Below are positions 22,476-30,873 of a stretch of 64,000 bases of DNA, in pieces. The stretch's first letter is position 1; every line of letters begins with the position of its first letter. A model generated the notes under the pieces. The model saw only the letters and a program-made list of their open reading frames with translations. It searched no databases and had not been told where the DNA came from. The stretch lies in the NCBI GenBank assembly GCA_944323115.1, contig CALURG010000044.1, forward strand, positions 1 through 64,000. The letters are read 5' to 3'. Source of the stretch: Candidatus Gastranaerophilales bacterium. GTDB taxonomy: Bacteria; Cyanobacteriota; Vampirovibrionia; Gastranaerophilales; Gastranaerophilaceae. The position numbers and the translations under genes were made by a program.

Positions 22476-23399
22476 ATGAGTAATCTTGATAAAATAAATG
22501 AACTTAATGAACGTATAGAAAAAAATCCTACTGACTTTCAGACAAGAAGAGAGCTGGCTTTTGAGTTTATGGAAAACGGATACAACGAGGATGCTCTAAA
22601 ACAGTTGTATTACCTTTTGAAACGCTTTCCTGAGGATTCACGTCTGCATTACAATGCCGGCATTGTCTTGGAAAATTTGAAACAGTTTGACAAAGCTATC
22701 ATTTCTTATCAAAATGCTCTGAATATAAATCCGGATGAACCTGATTTTTTATACAATTTGGGCTATGCATATCTGCAAACGGGTGAGATCGACAAAGCTA
22801 TTCCTTTTTTTAAAAGGGTTTTGCAGCTGGATAACAGAGATGCAAACAGTTACTTTAATTTGGGATATTTATATTCAAAAAAAGAAGAACATGAGCTTGC
22901 TATAAAATGTTTGAATGCGGCTTTGGCTATCAATGAAAATGATTATCTTGCACATTTTTATATGGCGTATGAGCTTGATAAAACAGGTGAAAGAAAAGAT
23001 GCCATATCTCATTATGAGAGAGTTCTTGAACTATCTCCCGACTACAGCTGGGCATATTTCAATCTTGGTTCCATTTATTTTGAAGAAGGCTACAATGAAA
23101 ATGCTAAAGATTGTCTGAAAAAAACTTTGGAACTTAACCCTAAAGATGCAAATGCATCAGTTGTTTTGTCTAAGATATTTGCAAAAGAAAAAGATTTTGA
23201 TTCTGCATTAAATATTTTAAAAACAGCTATCGAAAATAACCCTTACAATGGTGATATAAATTATACTATTGCTCATGTTTATAAAGAAAATGGCGACGAT
23301 GAACAATATCTTTATCATCTTAAGGAAGCTATGAATAACTATGACACTTTGTCAACAGATATTAAGCAATTGCAGCATGAACTGAAAAGTTTTGAATAG
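22476..23399 (+). CDS. Tetratricopeptide-repeat protein
   Basis: The 307-residue product is built almost wholly from about eight TPR units of 34 residues. Repeats such as YNLGYAYLQTGEIDKAIPFF and YFNLGYLYSKKEEHELAIKC show the W/L-G-Y/A-F-A-P pattern. There is no signal peptide or membrane segment, so it is a cytoplasmic scaffold. Its 3' end overlaps the convergent HD-GYP-like gene by 38 bases. Confidence 0.9.
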   Translation: MSNLDKINELNERIEKNPTDFQTRRELAFEFMENGYNEDALKQLYYLLKRFPEDSRLHYNAGIVLENLKQFDKAIISYQNALNINPDEPDFLYNLGYAYLQTGEIDKAIPFFKRVLQLDNRDANSYFNLGYLYSKKEEHELAIKCLNAALAINENDYLAHFYMAYELDKTGERKDAISHYERVLELSPDYSWAYFNLGSIYFEEGYNENAKDCLKKTLELNPKDANASVVLSKIFAKEKDFDSALNILKTAIENNPYNGDINYTIAHVYKENGDDEQYLYHLKEAMNNYDTLSTDIKQLQHELKSFE

Positions 23400-23913
23400 G
23401 CATTGTTACTGTTTTTTTGCCATATCTTTTTTCAAGAGCATTTAAAATAGTTTGAGGGACTCTCGAAGCTTTTAAAACTTCCATTGCTTCTTCATGACTT
23501 TTTGCTTTTTTGTATGAGCGTTCTTCTCTCATTGCTGAGTAGATATCGGCTGCTCTGACAATCTGTGCCATAGGGTTTTTTGACAACGGATTGTGGTGGT
23601 CTCTTGCTATTTCTGCTACGTTTACTCCGTATCCGAGTGATTTTAAAAGCTCATAGCCCAATACGGCATGAAGATTTACTGTATTTCTTTCTTCATCAGA
23701 GAGGCGTCCTTTTTTGTTCAAAATTTCAGGCGGAATGAGTGACTTGCCTATATCATGCAATGCGGCACCTACTTCCATAACAGAAAGTTGTTCTTCAGTG
23801 TAGCCCAATTCTTCGCCAATTGCTCTGGCATAAGTTATTGTAGTTGCTAGGTGCGTATATTTAATAGTTTTTAAATTCTCGTAATGTAATACTTTTTTTG
23901 CTATTTCTTTCAT
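23362..23913 (-). CDS. HD-GYP-like protein with degenerate GYP loop
   Basis: The 183-residue product contains the HD pair (ALHDIGKSLIPPEILNKKG, His53-Asp54) and a downstream His (NLHAVLGYELL) as in HD-GYP phosphodiesterases. The signature HHExWDGxGYP is shortened to DHHNPLSKNP, so the GYP loop and its Glu and Asp are gone. Metal binding may persist, but c-di-GMP hydrolysis is doubtful. It is last in the minus-strand signalling run that starts with the hybrid kinase. Confidence 0.75.
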   Translation of the reverse strand: MKEIAKKVLHYENLKTIKYTHLATTITYARAIGEELGYTEEQLSVMEVGAALHDIGKSLIPPEILNKKGRLSDEERNTVNLHAVLGYELLKSLGYGVNVAEIARDHHNPLSKNPMAQIVRAADIYSAMREERSYKKAKSHEEAMEVLKASRVPQTILNALEKRYGKKTVTMPIQNFSVHAAIA

Positions 23914-23936
23914 TCCGATATTTCCCTTGCTCTTTA

Positions 23937-24434
23937 TTATGCAGGTAGTATTCCCGCTTCATTTAATATTGCAGCTATTCTTTTATTTGAGTCAATTGCT
24001 GCATAAAGGCTTTCTTTGTCAGGGATATGACTCAATGCTTTTTTGACGTTTGGTGTTGCTGCTGCGTCGTATTGAGATATTCCGTATTTGATATTTTTAT
24101 AATAATTCGACAAAGTTGACATGAAACCCGGTTTTGTGTTTGCCGTGTCAGCAATAGTTTCAGCCTGTGCCTTTTCATCAGTAACTATATTTGTACCGAA
24201 TAAAGGTGTTGATACCTTTGCTTCAATTGGCACTTGAACATTACCGGTATTTTGAATATTTCCGAATAATGATGAATTTGTCTTTTCCGGTGTTGTTTTG
24301 GGCGGATACAAAAATCCTGAGCCTAAAGAAAAGACCTCTATTTTCCTATTATCAACAGTAGTTTCTGGTGTTTTGCCTTTAGTAATATCACCGGCTGCCT
24401 GCTGAACTGTTATTTTTTCAACATTATGTGCCAA
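23937..24434 (-). CDS. Lineage-specific protein of unknown function, TTG start
   Basis: The 165-residue soluble, Thr/Asn/Pro-rich N-terminal part is followed by a helical C-terminus (YKNIKYGISQYDAAATPNVKKALSHIP). I recognise no family. The start is a TTG at 24434 with AAAGGA about ten bases upstream; no ATG fits. It has its own promoter of the window's shared class (24472-24523), so it may be controlled separately from the kinase operon upstream. Confidence 0.6.
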   Translation of the reverse strand: MAHNVEKITVQQAAGDITKGKTPETTVDNRKIEVFSLGSGFLYPPKTTPEKTNSSLFGNIQNTGNVQVPIEAKVSTPLFGTNIVTDEKAQAETIADTANTKPGFMSTLSNYYKNIKYGISQYDAAATPNVKKALSHIPDKESLYAAIDSNKRIAAILNEAGILPA

Positions 24435-24471
24435 AGTTAACTATTCCTTTTTCCCATCGGTTTCCTATATA

Positions 24472-24523
24472 CTTATAAAAAAATTTTTTTCCGCTAAATT
24501 TACAGGTTTTAGGAAATTGTTAA
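24472..24523 (-). promoter_or_regulatory. Shared-class promoter of the gene at 23937
   Basis: TTAACAATT starts at 24523 and TATAAG at 24477, 46 nt apart as at 38241 and 45527. The middle box reads GTAAAT instead of (A/G)GCAAT, at the same 20-nt offset. The flank TTTTTTTATAAGTATATAGG resembles that of the gene at 38241. Confidence 0.5.
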
Positions 24524-24562
24524 TATATTTTTACAAAAATAAATTTTTTAACCGGTTTAAAA

Positions 24563-25960
24563 TTATCCGAAATATTTTTCTAATGCCTGCTTGTCAAAGA
24601 CTTCCACACTTTCTTTGTTATGTATAAATATCAGGCATGACAGTGTGGATTTAAACATAGAAAATTCATTAAGTGAAAGTTTTTTCATCAAATCTGCTAT
24701 ATTTTCCGCAAGAAATTCCGTGATAAGTGTTTTGTTTTTGAATACCAGTGATGTAAAGTAATCCAAGCCTTCTTTTGTTGTAATTCCTTCAAAATAAAGT
24801 ATGTCAGGAGATTGAAACTCTATAAATCTCATGGCTTTGTCGAGATTGAAGCCTATGTGTTCGTTTAGTTCACACTGGTTTACATTTTCAAGGTTGTATT
24901 TTGTGATTGACTCAATCGTCATTACATTTTTATTTTCTGTGGCTATATCGGAAAGTATTGAGTATATCATATGCGTTTTTCCGCTGAGGCCCGATCCGCA
25001 TACGAGAATAATACCCGGTTGTTGAATTGATGCTTTTATAGTGTTTATTTTTTTTGTGTCTAATCCTTTAATGTCTTGCAGTTTTTTCGGCGGTTTGTAG
25101 ATTTTTATGGAAATTCTTTCTCCGTGTATTGTCGGGAATGCTGAAATACTGGCAATTAATGCTGTATTGTCAACTTTAAAACTCAATTTGCCGAGCTGAG
25201 GCAGTTCTGATACAGAAGGATCCAGGTTTGAGAGTGTTTTTAATTTTGCAATAAATGCTGATGTAAGTATACCAGGTATTTCTCCTGTAAGAATGTTTTG
25301 AGAGTCTTTTCTGAATGTTACACTTAATCCGTTTTGTACATGTTCAAAAAATAACTCGTGAATATCTTCTGTAATTGCTTGTTTTAGGATAGCTCTGATT
25401 AGTTTTTGTATGTGTTCATCAGACAAGCTCGATGATACGTTTTCACTGTTCAAAACCTCTCGCCAGTCATATTTTGGACGATTTTCATCTATAAATATCT
25501 GTCCTACAGTGTTGTTGCTGCTGTAATATTCCTCAATCTTTTTTAATACAGCATTTTCGGATGAGATAACAGGTTCTATTTCGCATTTTGCATCTTCAAC
25601 GATTTTGTCTATTGCAAACAAGTCCAGCGGGTCAGACATTGCGACAGTAAGTATTCCTTCTATTTCAAAAAGAGGAATTACTTTATATTTTTGAGCATTG
25701 TTGAAATTTATGTAACTCAAACATTTTTTGTCTAAAGAATAGTCATCAAGATTTACGTACGGAATATGAAGTTTGTTTTCAAGAAACTTTAGCAGTTTTT
25801 CTTCTGTTATAATTCCTGAAGAAATCAATACTTGTCCGATGTTGACATTTTGAACGGAAGCTACCTGCTCTGCTATTTCAAGGTCTTCGTATTTTATTAA
25901 GTTATCTCTGACAAGATCATATTTTAATTTTTCAAGAGTTTTGTTTCTTACAAATTCCAT
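24563..25960 (-). CDS. Degenerate PilB/GspE-like ATPase with MshEN domain
   Basis: The 465 residues are shorter than PilB (about 560). The N-terminus (about 30-150) is an MshEN-type domain (IGQVLISSGIITEEKLLKFLENKLHIPYV), a fold that in PilB/MshE binds c-di-GMP. The C-terminal T2SS ATPase retains Walker A (CGSGLSGKTH). The Asp box (ESITKY for EDPVEY), Walker B (ILYFEGITT for ILVGEIRD) and His box have lost key residues, and the four-Cys zinc site is missing. It may be a regulator derived from a pilus motor. It follows a CheY-like gene by 18 nt. Confidence 0.75.
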   Translation of the reverse strand: MEFVRNKTLEKLKYDLVRDNLIKYEDLEIAEQVASVQNVNIGQVLISSGIITEEKLLKFLENKLHIPYVNLDDYSLDKKCLSYINFNNAQKYKVIPLFEIEGILTVAMSDPLDLFAIDKIVEDAKCEIEPVISSENAVLKKIEEYYSSNNTVGQIFIDENRPKYDWREVLNSENVSSSLSDEHIQKLIRAILKQAITEDIHELFFEHVQNGLSVTFRKDSQNILTGEIPGILTSAFIAKLKTLSNLDPSVSELPQLGKLSFKVDNTALIASISAFPTIHGERISIKIYKPPKKLQDIKGLDTKKINTIKASIQQPGIILVCGSGLSGKTHMIYSILSDIATENKNVMTIESITKYNLENVNQCELNEHIGFNLDKAMRFIEFQSPDILYFEGITTKEGLDYFTSLVFKNKTLITEFLAENIADLMKKLSLNEFSMFKSTLSCLIFIHNKESVEVFDKQALEKYFG

Positions 25961-25978
25961 ATAAAATCACAATGCCTT

Positions 25979-26350
25979 TTATTTTAGATATTCCTGTACT
26001 TTTGTAATTACTTCGTCAAGTTCAAATGGTTTTGTTATATATTCATTTACGCCCGTTTCCTGCCCGATAAGTTTGTCATCTTCCTGCGAGCGGGCTGTTA
26101 CCATTATTATGGGAATATCTTTATATTTTTTGTCATATTTTAAGAGCCTGCTTATTTTGTATCCGTTTATTTTGGGCATCATAACATCCAGTATCATCAA
26201 GTCAGGCATATGATCTTTTGCCATATTCAGACCTGTTTCTCCGTCATATGCACACAAACATTCATATCCTTGAGCTTCAAGCATAAATTTCAGTGTTTCA
26301 ACTATATCTTGTTCGTCGTCTACAATAAGGATTTTCTTTGCCTCACTCAT
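25979..26350 (-). CDS. CheY-like single-domain response regulator
   Basis: The 123-residue receiver domain is complete. Acidic pocket residues are in ILIVDDEQD, the phospho-acceptor Asp in DLMILDVMMP, Thr in IIMVTA, and Lys in YITKPF. There is no output domain, so it acts by protein contact, plausibly on the neighbouring PilB-like protein. Its ATG shares one base with the kinase stop (TAATG). Confidence 0.95.
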   Translation of the reverse strand: MSEAKKILIVDDEQDIVETLKFMLEAQGYECLCAYDGETGLNMAKDHMPDLMILDVMMPKINGYKISRLLKYDKKYKDIPIIMVTARSQEDDKLIGQETGVNEYITKPFELDEVITKVQEYLK

Positions 26351-28452
26351 TACAATACCGCCTCCGCTTTCTCTTTTAGTGTGTTTTGGGCTGTTTTCAT
26401 CAAGTCTTGAGCATTTTTTCCATTTTCCGGATAAAGTGCTGTTGAATACAATATATCATATTTACAGTCTTTTTGTTCTTCACTTTCGTTATACAAAATG
26501 CTGTCTATTTTCTTTTCAATAAAACTTTGTGCAAATTTGTCTGCCTCAGGTATCATTATTGCGAGATAATTTTTTGAATCATCTTCATAATAAGCTTCTT
26601 TTGTGTTTGAGGTTTTTCGTATTATTGAAATTTTTTCTTCTTTTATATTTTTAATAAAAGATGTCTCTGTATTTTTATTTTCTGCAATAAGAACAAGAAG
26701 AAGTGAATTTTCACAGGTTTTTGATTTTAAAATTTCTTTGTCCATATCCGAAAGAAATTTTTCTTGTTCTGTTAAAACAGGTATAACAAATGAAAATGTT
26801 GTGCCTCTGTTTACCTCACTTTCAACCCATATAAACCCTTTGTGTGATTCAATAAGCTGTTTTGCTATCGGCAGACCGAGACCTGTTCCGCCGTTTTTTC
26901 TGTTGAGCGGGTTTTCAATCTGTTGGAATTGGTCAAATACTTTCTTTATGTCTTCTTCTGCTATACCGATACCGCTGTCTTTGACCGAAACTTTTACATA
27001 ATTATCATAAAAGACAGGATTTTCCACTCCAATTAGAAGTGATTTGTTGATTTCTGATGATTTTATATTTTCTGTTTTTATTTCTATCGTACCGTTTTCA
27101 TTTGTAAATTTGATTGCATTTGAAACCAGATTTGACATGACCTGTTCGATTCTTTGAGAATCAATATATGTTTGAGAAAGATTTTCTTCTTTTTTCAGTA
27201 TTAAATCTATATTTTTTTCTTTTGCAACATTTTCAAATGTGTTTTTAATAAACTCTACAGGCTTGTTTATGTTTGTTTTTTCAAATTTGAAATCCATTTT
27301 ACCTGCTTCAACTTTTGAAAGGTCCAAAAGGTCATTTATTATACCTGAAAGCCTTGTTACATTTCTTTTTGCCATATTCAAAAATTTGTCGGTAATAGAG
27401 CTTACCTCGCCTGCTTTTCCGCTTAAGCAGATTTCCAACGAGTTCTTTATTGCTGTTAAAGGCGTCCTTAACTCGTGCGAGACAATAGATATGAACTCTG
27501 ATTTTAGTCTTTCAAGCCTTTCTAGTTTGGTGTTTGTGTTTTTAATCTCTTCATACAGTGATGCATTTTCCAAAGGCAGTGATACTTGTTTTGCAAGTGT
27601 TTGAAAACAAGTTGTGTCTTCTTGCGTGTAATCGTTTTCTCTAAAAACTTCAATGAGTCCGAAGAATTTTTCTCCTATATTTATTGGTGCAAAAAGATTG
27701 TCAAATTTTAATATATTGAGATCGTATTCTTCGAACAGATGTTTTATATTTTTTATTACTTTTATGTCTTTTACATTTAATTCATACGGTATTCTCTTTT
27801 TGTCAAAGAGTGCTCTGTAGCTTAGAATAGCTCTGAGTTTAAGAGAATGTTCCAATCTCGGAGAAATGTCGTACAAAGAGTTTATAATCAGATCGATATT
27901 ATGTTCATCATTGAAAACGAGCACATATGAAAGCGAAAAGCTCAAACTTTTTTCCAGTCCGTCAATCATAATATTTATCAATTTTTGTTTGTCCAATGAG
28001 CCGGCAAGCTGCGTGGATGTGTTGTACAAGACATCAAGTTGATAAAGACTTTTTGCTAACTCGCTGTTGTTTGTAGACAGTGTATCAATTGCTTTTTTTA
28101 ACTTTAAGCTGCCGTTTATGCAAGAAACTAAAACTTTGCTGTTTATAGGTTTTGTTATATATACATTGGCAAGTTTTAGTAATTCCGTGTTTTCCGTATC
28201 CGGCTTTATAATTGCGGCTATTGCAATATTGTTTTTTATTGCGGTTGAGTGTAGTTTTTTGCATAAGATTAACACATCAATGCTTGTTGATTCATCATCA
28301 ACAATAACCATGTCAACCTGACTTTTTTCCACATAACTCAAGACGGCATTCTCATCGGTTGATGAAATTATTGTGTTTGATGATTTTGCCAGTGTTTTTA
28401 TTATTAATTCTTTGTGTGTTTCACTATCTGTAACAAGCAGTATTTTTGACAT
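26350..28452 (-). CDS. Hybrid-type sensor histidine kinase (REC-like, GAF, HisKA, HATPase, extra C-terminus)
   Basis: The 700 residues are arranged as follows: a receiver-like domain (1-120), a GAF-like domain (about 135-300), and HisKA with SHELRTPLTAIKN (His near 326). HATPase follows with N-box (SNLVSNAIKF), G1 (DSGIGI) and G2 (GGTGLGL). A final about 120 residues end in YPENGKNAQDLMKTAQNTL, which resembles the last helix of a GGDEF domain without its active site. No transmembrane segment is seen, so it senses cytoplasmic signals. TAAAAT lies six bases before the ATG and there is no Shine-Dalgarno. Confidence 0.9.
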   Translation of the reverse strand: MSKILLVTDSETHKELIIKTLAKSSNTIISSTDENAVLSYVEKSQVDMVIVDDESTSIDVLILCKKLHSTAIKNNIAIAAIIKPDTENTELLKLANVYITKPINSKVLVSCINGSLKLKKAIDTLSTNNSELAKSLYQLDVLYNTSTQLAGSLDKQKLINIMIDGLEKSLSFSLSYVLVFNDEHNIDLIINSLYDISPRLEHSLKLRAILSYRALFDKKRIPYELNVKDIKVIKNIKHLFEEYDLNILKFDNLFAPINIGEKFFGLIEVFRENDYTQEDTTCFQTLAKQVSLPLENASLYEEIKNTNTKLERLERLKSEFISIVSHELRTPLTAIKNSLEICLSGKAGEVSSITDKFLNMAKRNVTRLSGIINDLLDLSKVEAGKMDFKFEKTNINKPVEFIKNTFENVAKEKNIDLILKKEENLSQTYIDSQRIEQVMSNLVSNAIKFTNENGTIEIKTENIKSSEINKSLLIGVENPVFYDNYVKVSVKDSGIGIAEEDIKKVFDQFQQIENPLNRKNGGTGLGLPIAKQLIESHKGFIWVESEVNRGTTFSFVIPVLTEQEKFLSDMDKEILKSKTCENSLLLVLIAENKNTETSFIKNIKEEKISIIRKTSNTKEAYYEDDSKNYLAIMIPEADKFAQSFIEKKIDSILYNESEEQKDCKYDILYSTALYPENGKNAQDLMKTAQNTLKEKAEAVL

Positions 28453-28521
28453 GGCTATATTTTAACATGCCATTTGTATTTGAGGCTATTAGGTTAATAA
28501 TTTTAAATTTTTATAACTTTT

Positions 28522-28550
28522 AGCAATGCAATAAAAAATTATCATATAAT
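28522..28550 (+). promoter_or_regulatory. tdk promoter
   Basis: AGCAAT (28522-28527), 17 nt, then TATAAT (28545-28550). The start codon lies 67 nt downstream. Confidence 0.5.
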
Positions 28551-28616
28551 AAGAGGAAGAATGTCATGAAAAATATTGATTACATGAATATAGTTATTGT
28601 TCACTAAAGGATGAAT

Positions 28617-29234
28617 ATGTCAGGCTACAGTTTTGAAATAATCACAGGCCCAATGAGCTGCGGAAAGACAGAAGAGTTATTGAGACGTGTAAAACGCTGT
28701 ATAATTGCACAAAAAAAAGTCGTTGTTATTTCCCCTGAAATTGATACCCGAGCCAAAGGTGATTATATTGAGTCAAGAAACGGTCTATGGCTTGATGCGG
28801 TTACTGTTAAGAATGCTCATGAAATTTTGGAAACAATAACTCCAAATGATGAAGTTATTGCTATAGACGAAATTCAATTTTTTGACAGTGAAATAGTTTC
28901 TGTAGTAAAGAAACTTGTTTCACACAAAAAGAGAGTTATTGCTTCCGGGTTGGATTTGGACTTTAAAGGAGAACCTTTTGGCTCTATGCCGGAATTACTT
29001 TGTCTTGCTGATAAAGTTGACAAACTTACGGCTGTTTGTATGAAGTGCGGTTCTGATCATGCTACTCGCACGCAAAGACTGATAAACGGTTTTCCTGCTG
29101 ATAAATCTTCTCCTCTGATTATGATTGGAGGGGACGAGACTTATGAAGCAAGATGTTTGGACTGCTATGAACTGCCTGATAAAAAATCGGATGATAAGAA
29201 AAAATCTTTCAGGCTGCTTAATTTTACAAAATAA
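28617..29234 (+). CDS. tdk: Thymidine kinase
   Basis: Type II thymidine kinase, salvaging thymidine to dTMP. It has the P-loop GPMSCGKTEELL (11-22), the DEIQFF Walker B region, ASGLDLDFKGEPFG, and a zinc site from CMKCG and CLDCY. The 205-residue product starts at the ATG at 28617: AAAGG (28606-28610) is six bases from it but abuts an upstream ATG at 28611. Confidence 0.96.
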   Translation: MSGYSFEIITGPMSCGKTEELLRRVKRCIIAQKKVVVISPEIDTRAKGDYIESRNGLWLDAVTVKNAHEILETITPNDEVIAIDEIQFFDSEIVSVVKKLVSHKKRVIASGLDLDFKGEPFGSMPELLCLADKVDKLTAVCMKCGSDHATRTQRLINGFPADKSSPLIMIGGDETYEARCLDCYELPDKKSDDKKKSFRLLNFTK

Positions 29235-29284
29235 ATTGTCTAAGGCAGACTCTATTATAGAATTAAAAAGTTTATTTAGTAGTT

Positions 29285-29545
29285 TTAGCTTTTAAAATAA
29301 TCGCAAATAAGCTTTTCTCGTTTTCCTGAGCTGTGTGAGAATTTTTTAAAAAATTTTTGAATTATTGAGCACCTTGCTTCATCCAGTTCTTTTTTTGCGA
29401 TTGCTTTTTGTATAAGAATTCTGTTGTATTTTATGTTTGCTTCATTTGATTCATCCAATGAACCGCTGTTTTTAAGCTGATCCAGCTGAGTATTGGCTTT
29501 TAGTATTGTTTGACGGAGCTTGAGGACTTTTTTACTAATGCTCAT
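29285..29545 (-). CDS. Small helical protein of unknown function
   Basis: The 86-residue Lys/Leu-rich product is predicted almost entirely helical, a likely short coiled coil (VLKLRQTILKANTQLDQLK). There is no membrane segment. AAAGGA lies six bases from the ATG, which supports it as a real gene. The family is unrecognised. Confidence 0.55.
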   Translation of the reverse strand: MSISKKVLKLRQTILKANTQLDQLKNSGSLDESNEANIKYNRILIQKAIAKKELDEARCSIIQKFFKKFSHSSGKREKLICDYFKS

Positions 29546-29734
29546 ATGAATTCCTTTAAAATATCTTTTAAGTTTAATTCTTGACTAATTTGTAATATTA
29601 CGACGATTTTCAACTTTCTAATAATAATAAATTTGTAAAAATTGTGACTCCACCAAAAAAAGTAAAATATGTGAACAAAAGTAAATCTTTCGTATGGTTC
29701 TGCATATTTTAGGTCACGATGTTATAATTTTTTT

Positions 29735-30814
29735 ATGAAAAAACAAGAGATAAAAAAAGTTTTAATACTTAGATTAAGTGCACTTGGAGATACTATTCAT
29801 ACACTTCCTGTGGCTTATGCAATAAAAAAAACTTATCCCGACTGTGTTATAGGGTGGGTTGTTGAAGACAAAGCTAGTCTTTTTATAAAAAATAATCCTC
29901 TAGTTGATAAGTGCTATGTTGTTCCCAAAAAAGAATGGAAAAAACGAAGTCTTTTCTCTGTTCAAAACATAAAAGATTTAAAAAAAATTGTAGATGATAT
30001 AAACAAGGAACATTATGACGTGGTTTTGGATACCCAGCAGTTATTTAAGAGTTCTTGTATACTCCCGTTTTTGAATATTAAAAGAAAAATTACACTTTCC
30101 GGCGGAAGAGAATTTTCGTGGTTATTTTCAAATGAAATTTATCCCGAATCACACAAACTTTTCGATCCCGATTATCATGTTGTAAACAGAAATCTTGAAT
30201 TTGCGAAACATATAGGTGCCGATGCTTCTGAAATCAAAATTGTTCTGAAAGACTCTGATGACGCAATAAAAGCAAAAATAAACTTTCTTTTGTCAGGTAT
30301 TGATAAAACTAAAAAAACAGTGATATGTTCTCCTGCTACCACTTGGGAAAATAAACATTGGAAGGAGTCTTACTGGAGTAAAACTCTGGATTTTTTAAAA
30401 GATAAAGTCAATATTATTTTTACAGGTGTAGAGCAAGATTTGGCTTTAATAGAAAGAATTTTGGATGATTCAACTCTTGAAAAAGATGATGTTATTATTC
30501 TTGCGGGTAAAACGAATTTGGAAGAATTGGCAGAGGTATTCAGGCGTGGTGATGTTGTGATATCTCCGGATTCCGGGAGTGCACATATAGCTTGGGCGGT
30601 TTCTAGACCCTGTGTTGTTACTCTATTCAGTGCTACTGCTGAAAAAAGGAGTGCACCGTTTGGTGAAAATTGCTATGTATTGGCACCCGAGTTGGATTGC
30701 AGGCCGTGTTTGAGAAAGAAATGTAAAAGAAAATCTAAGAAAAATTTGTGTTGTGAACTTGTGAAGCCTGAGGAATTAATTTCTCTGCTTACAAAAATTT
30801 TACAATTAAAATAA
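29735..30814 (+). CDS. Glycosyltransferase family 9 (heptosyltransferase-like)
   Basis: The 359-residue product has the GT-B fold of ADP-heptose:LPS transferases: N-terminal ILRLSALGDTIHTLPVAYAIK, ICSPATTWENKHW, and the nucleotide-sugar site DVVISPDSGSAHIAWAVSRPCV. A basic Cys-rich segment near the end (CRPCLRKKCKRKSKKNLCC) follows the usual cysteine pattern of the family. It likely builds an LPS-type or other surface glycan. TATAAT (29723-29728) ends six bases before the ATG with no Shine-Dalgarno, indicating a leaderless start. Confidence 0.9.
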   Translation: MKKQEIKKVLILRLSALGDTIHTLPVAYAIKKTYPDCVIGWVVEDKASLFIKNNPLVDKCYVVPKKEWKKRSLFSVQNIKDLKKIVDDINKEHYDVVLDTQQLFKSSCILPFLNIKRKITLSGGREFSWLFSNEIYPESHKLFDPDYHVVNRNLEFAKHIGADASEIKIVLKDSDDAIKAKINFLLSGIDKTKKTVICSPATTWENKHWKESYWSKTLDFLKDKVNIIFTGVEQDLALIERILDDSTLEKDDVIILAGKTNLEELAEVFRRGDVVISPDSGSAHIAWAVSRPCVVTLFSATAEKRSAPFGENCYVLAPELDCRPCLRKKCKRKSKKNLCCELVKPEELISLLTKILQLK

Positions 30815-30828
30815 AAAAGTAGTATAAT
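30800..30828 (+). promoter_or_regulatory. Promoter of the GGDEF/HD-GYP gene
   Basis: TTACAA (30800-30805), 17 nt, TATAAT (30823-30828). The -35 overlaps the end of the preceding gene. GGTG provides the ribosome-binding site before the ATG at 30874. Confidence 0.6.
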
Positions 30829-30873
30829 AAGCACATTATTCTAAAAAATTATTACTAACAGATTTGGTGACGA

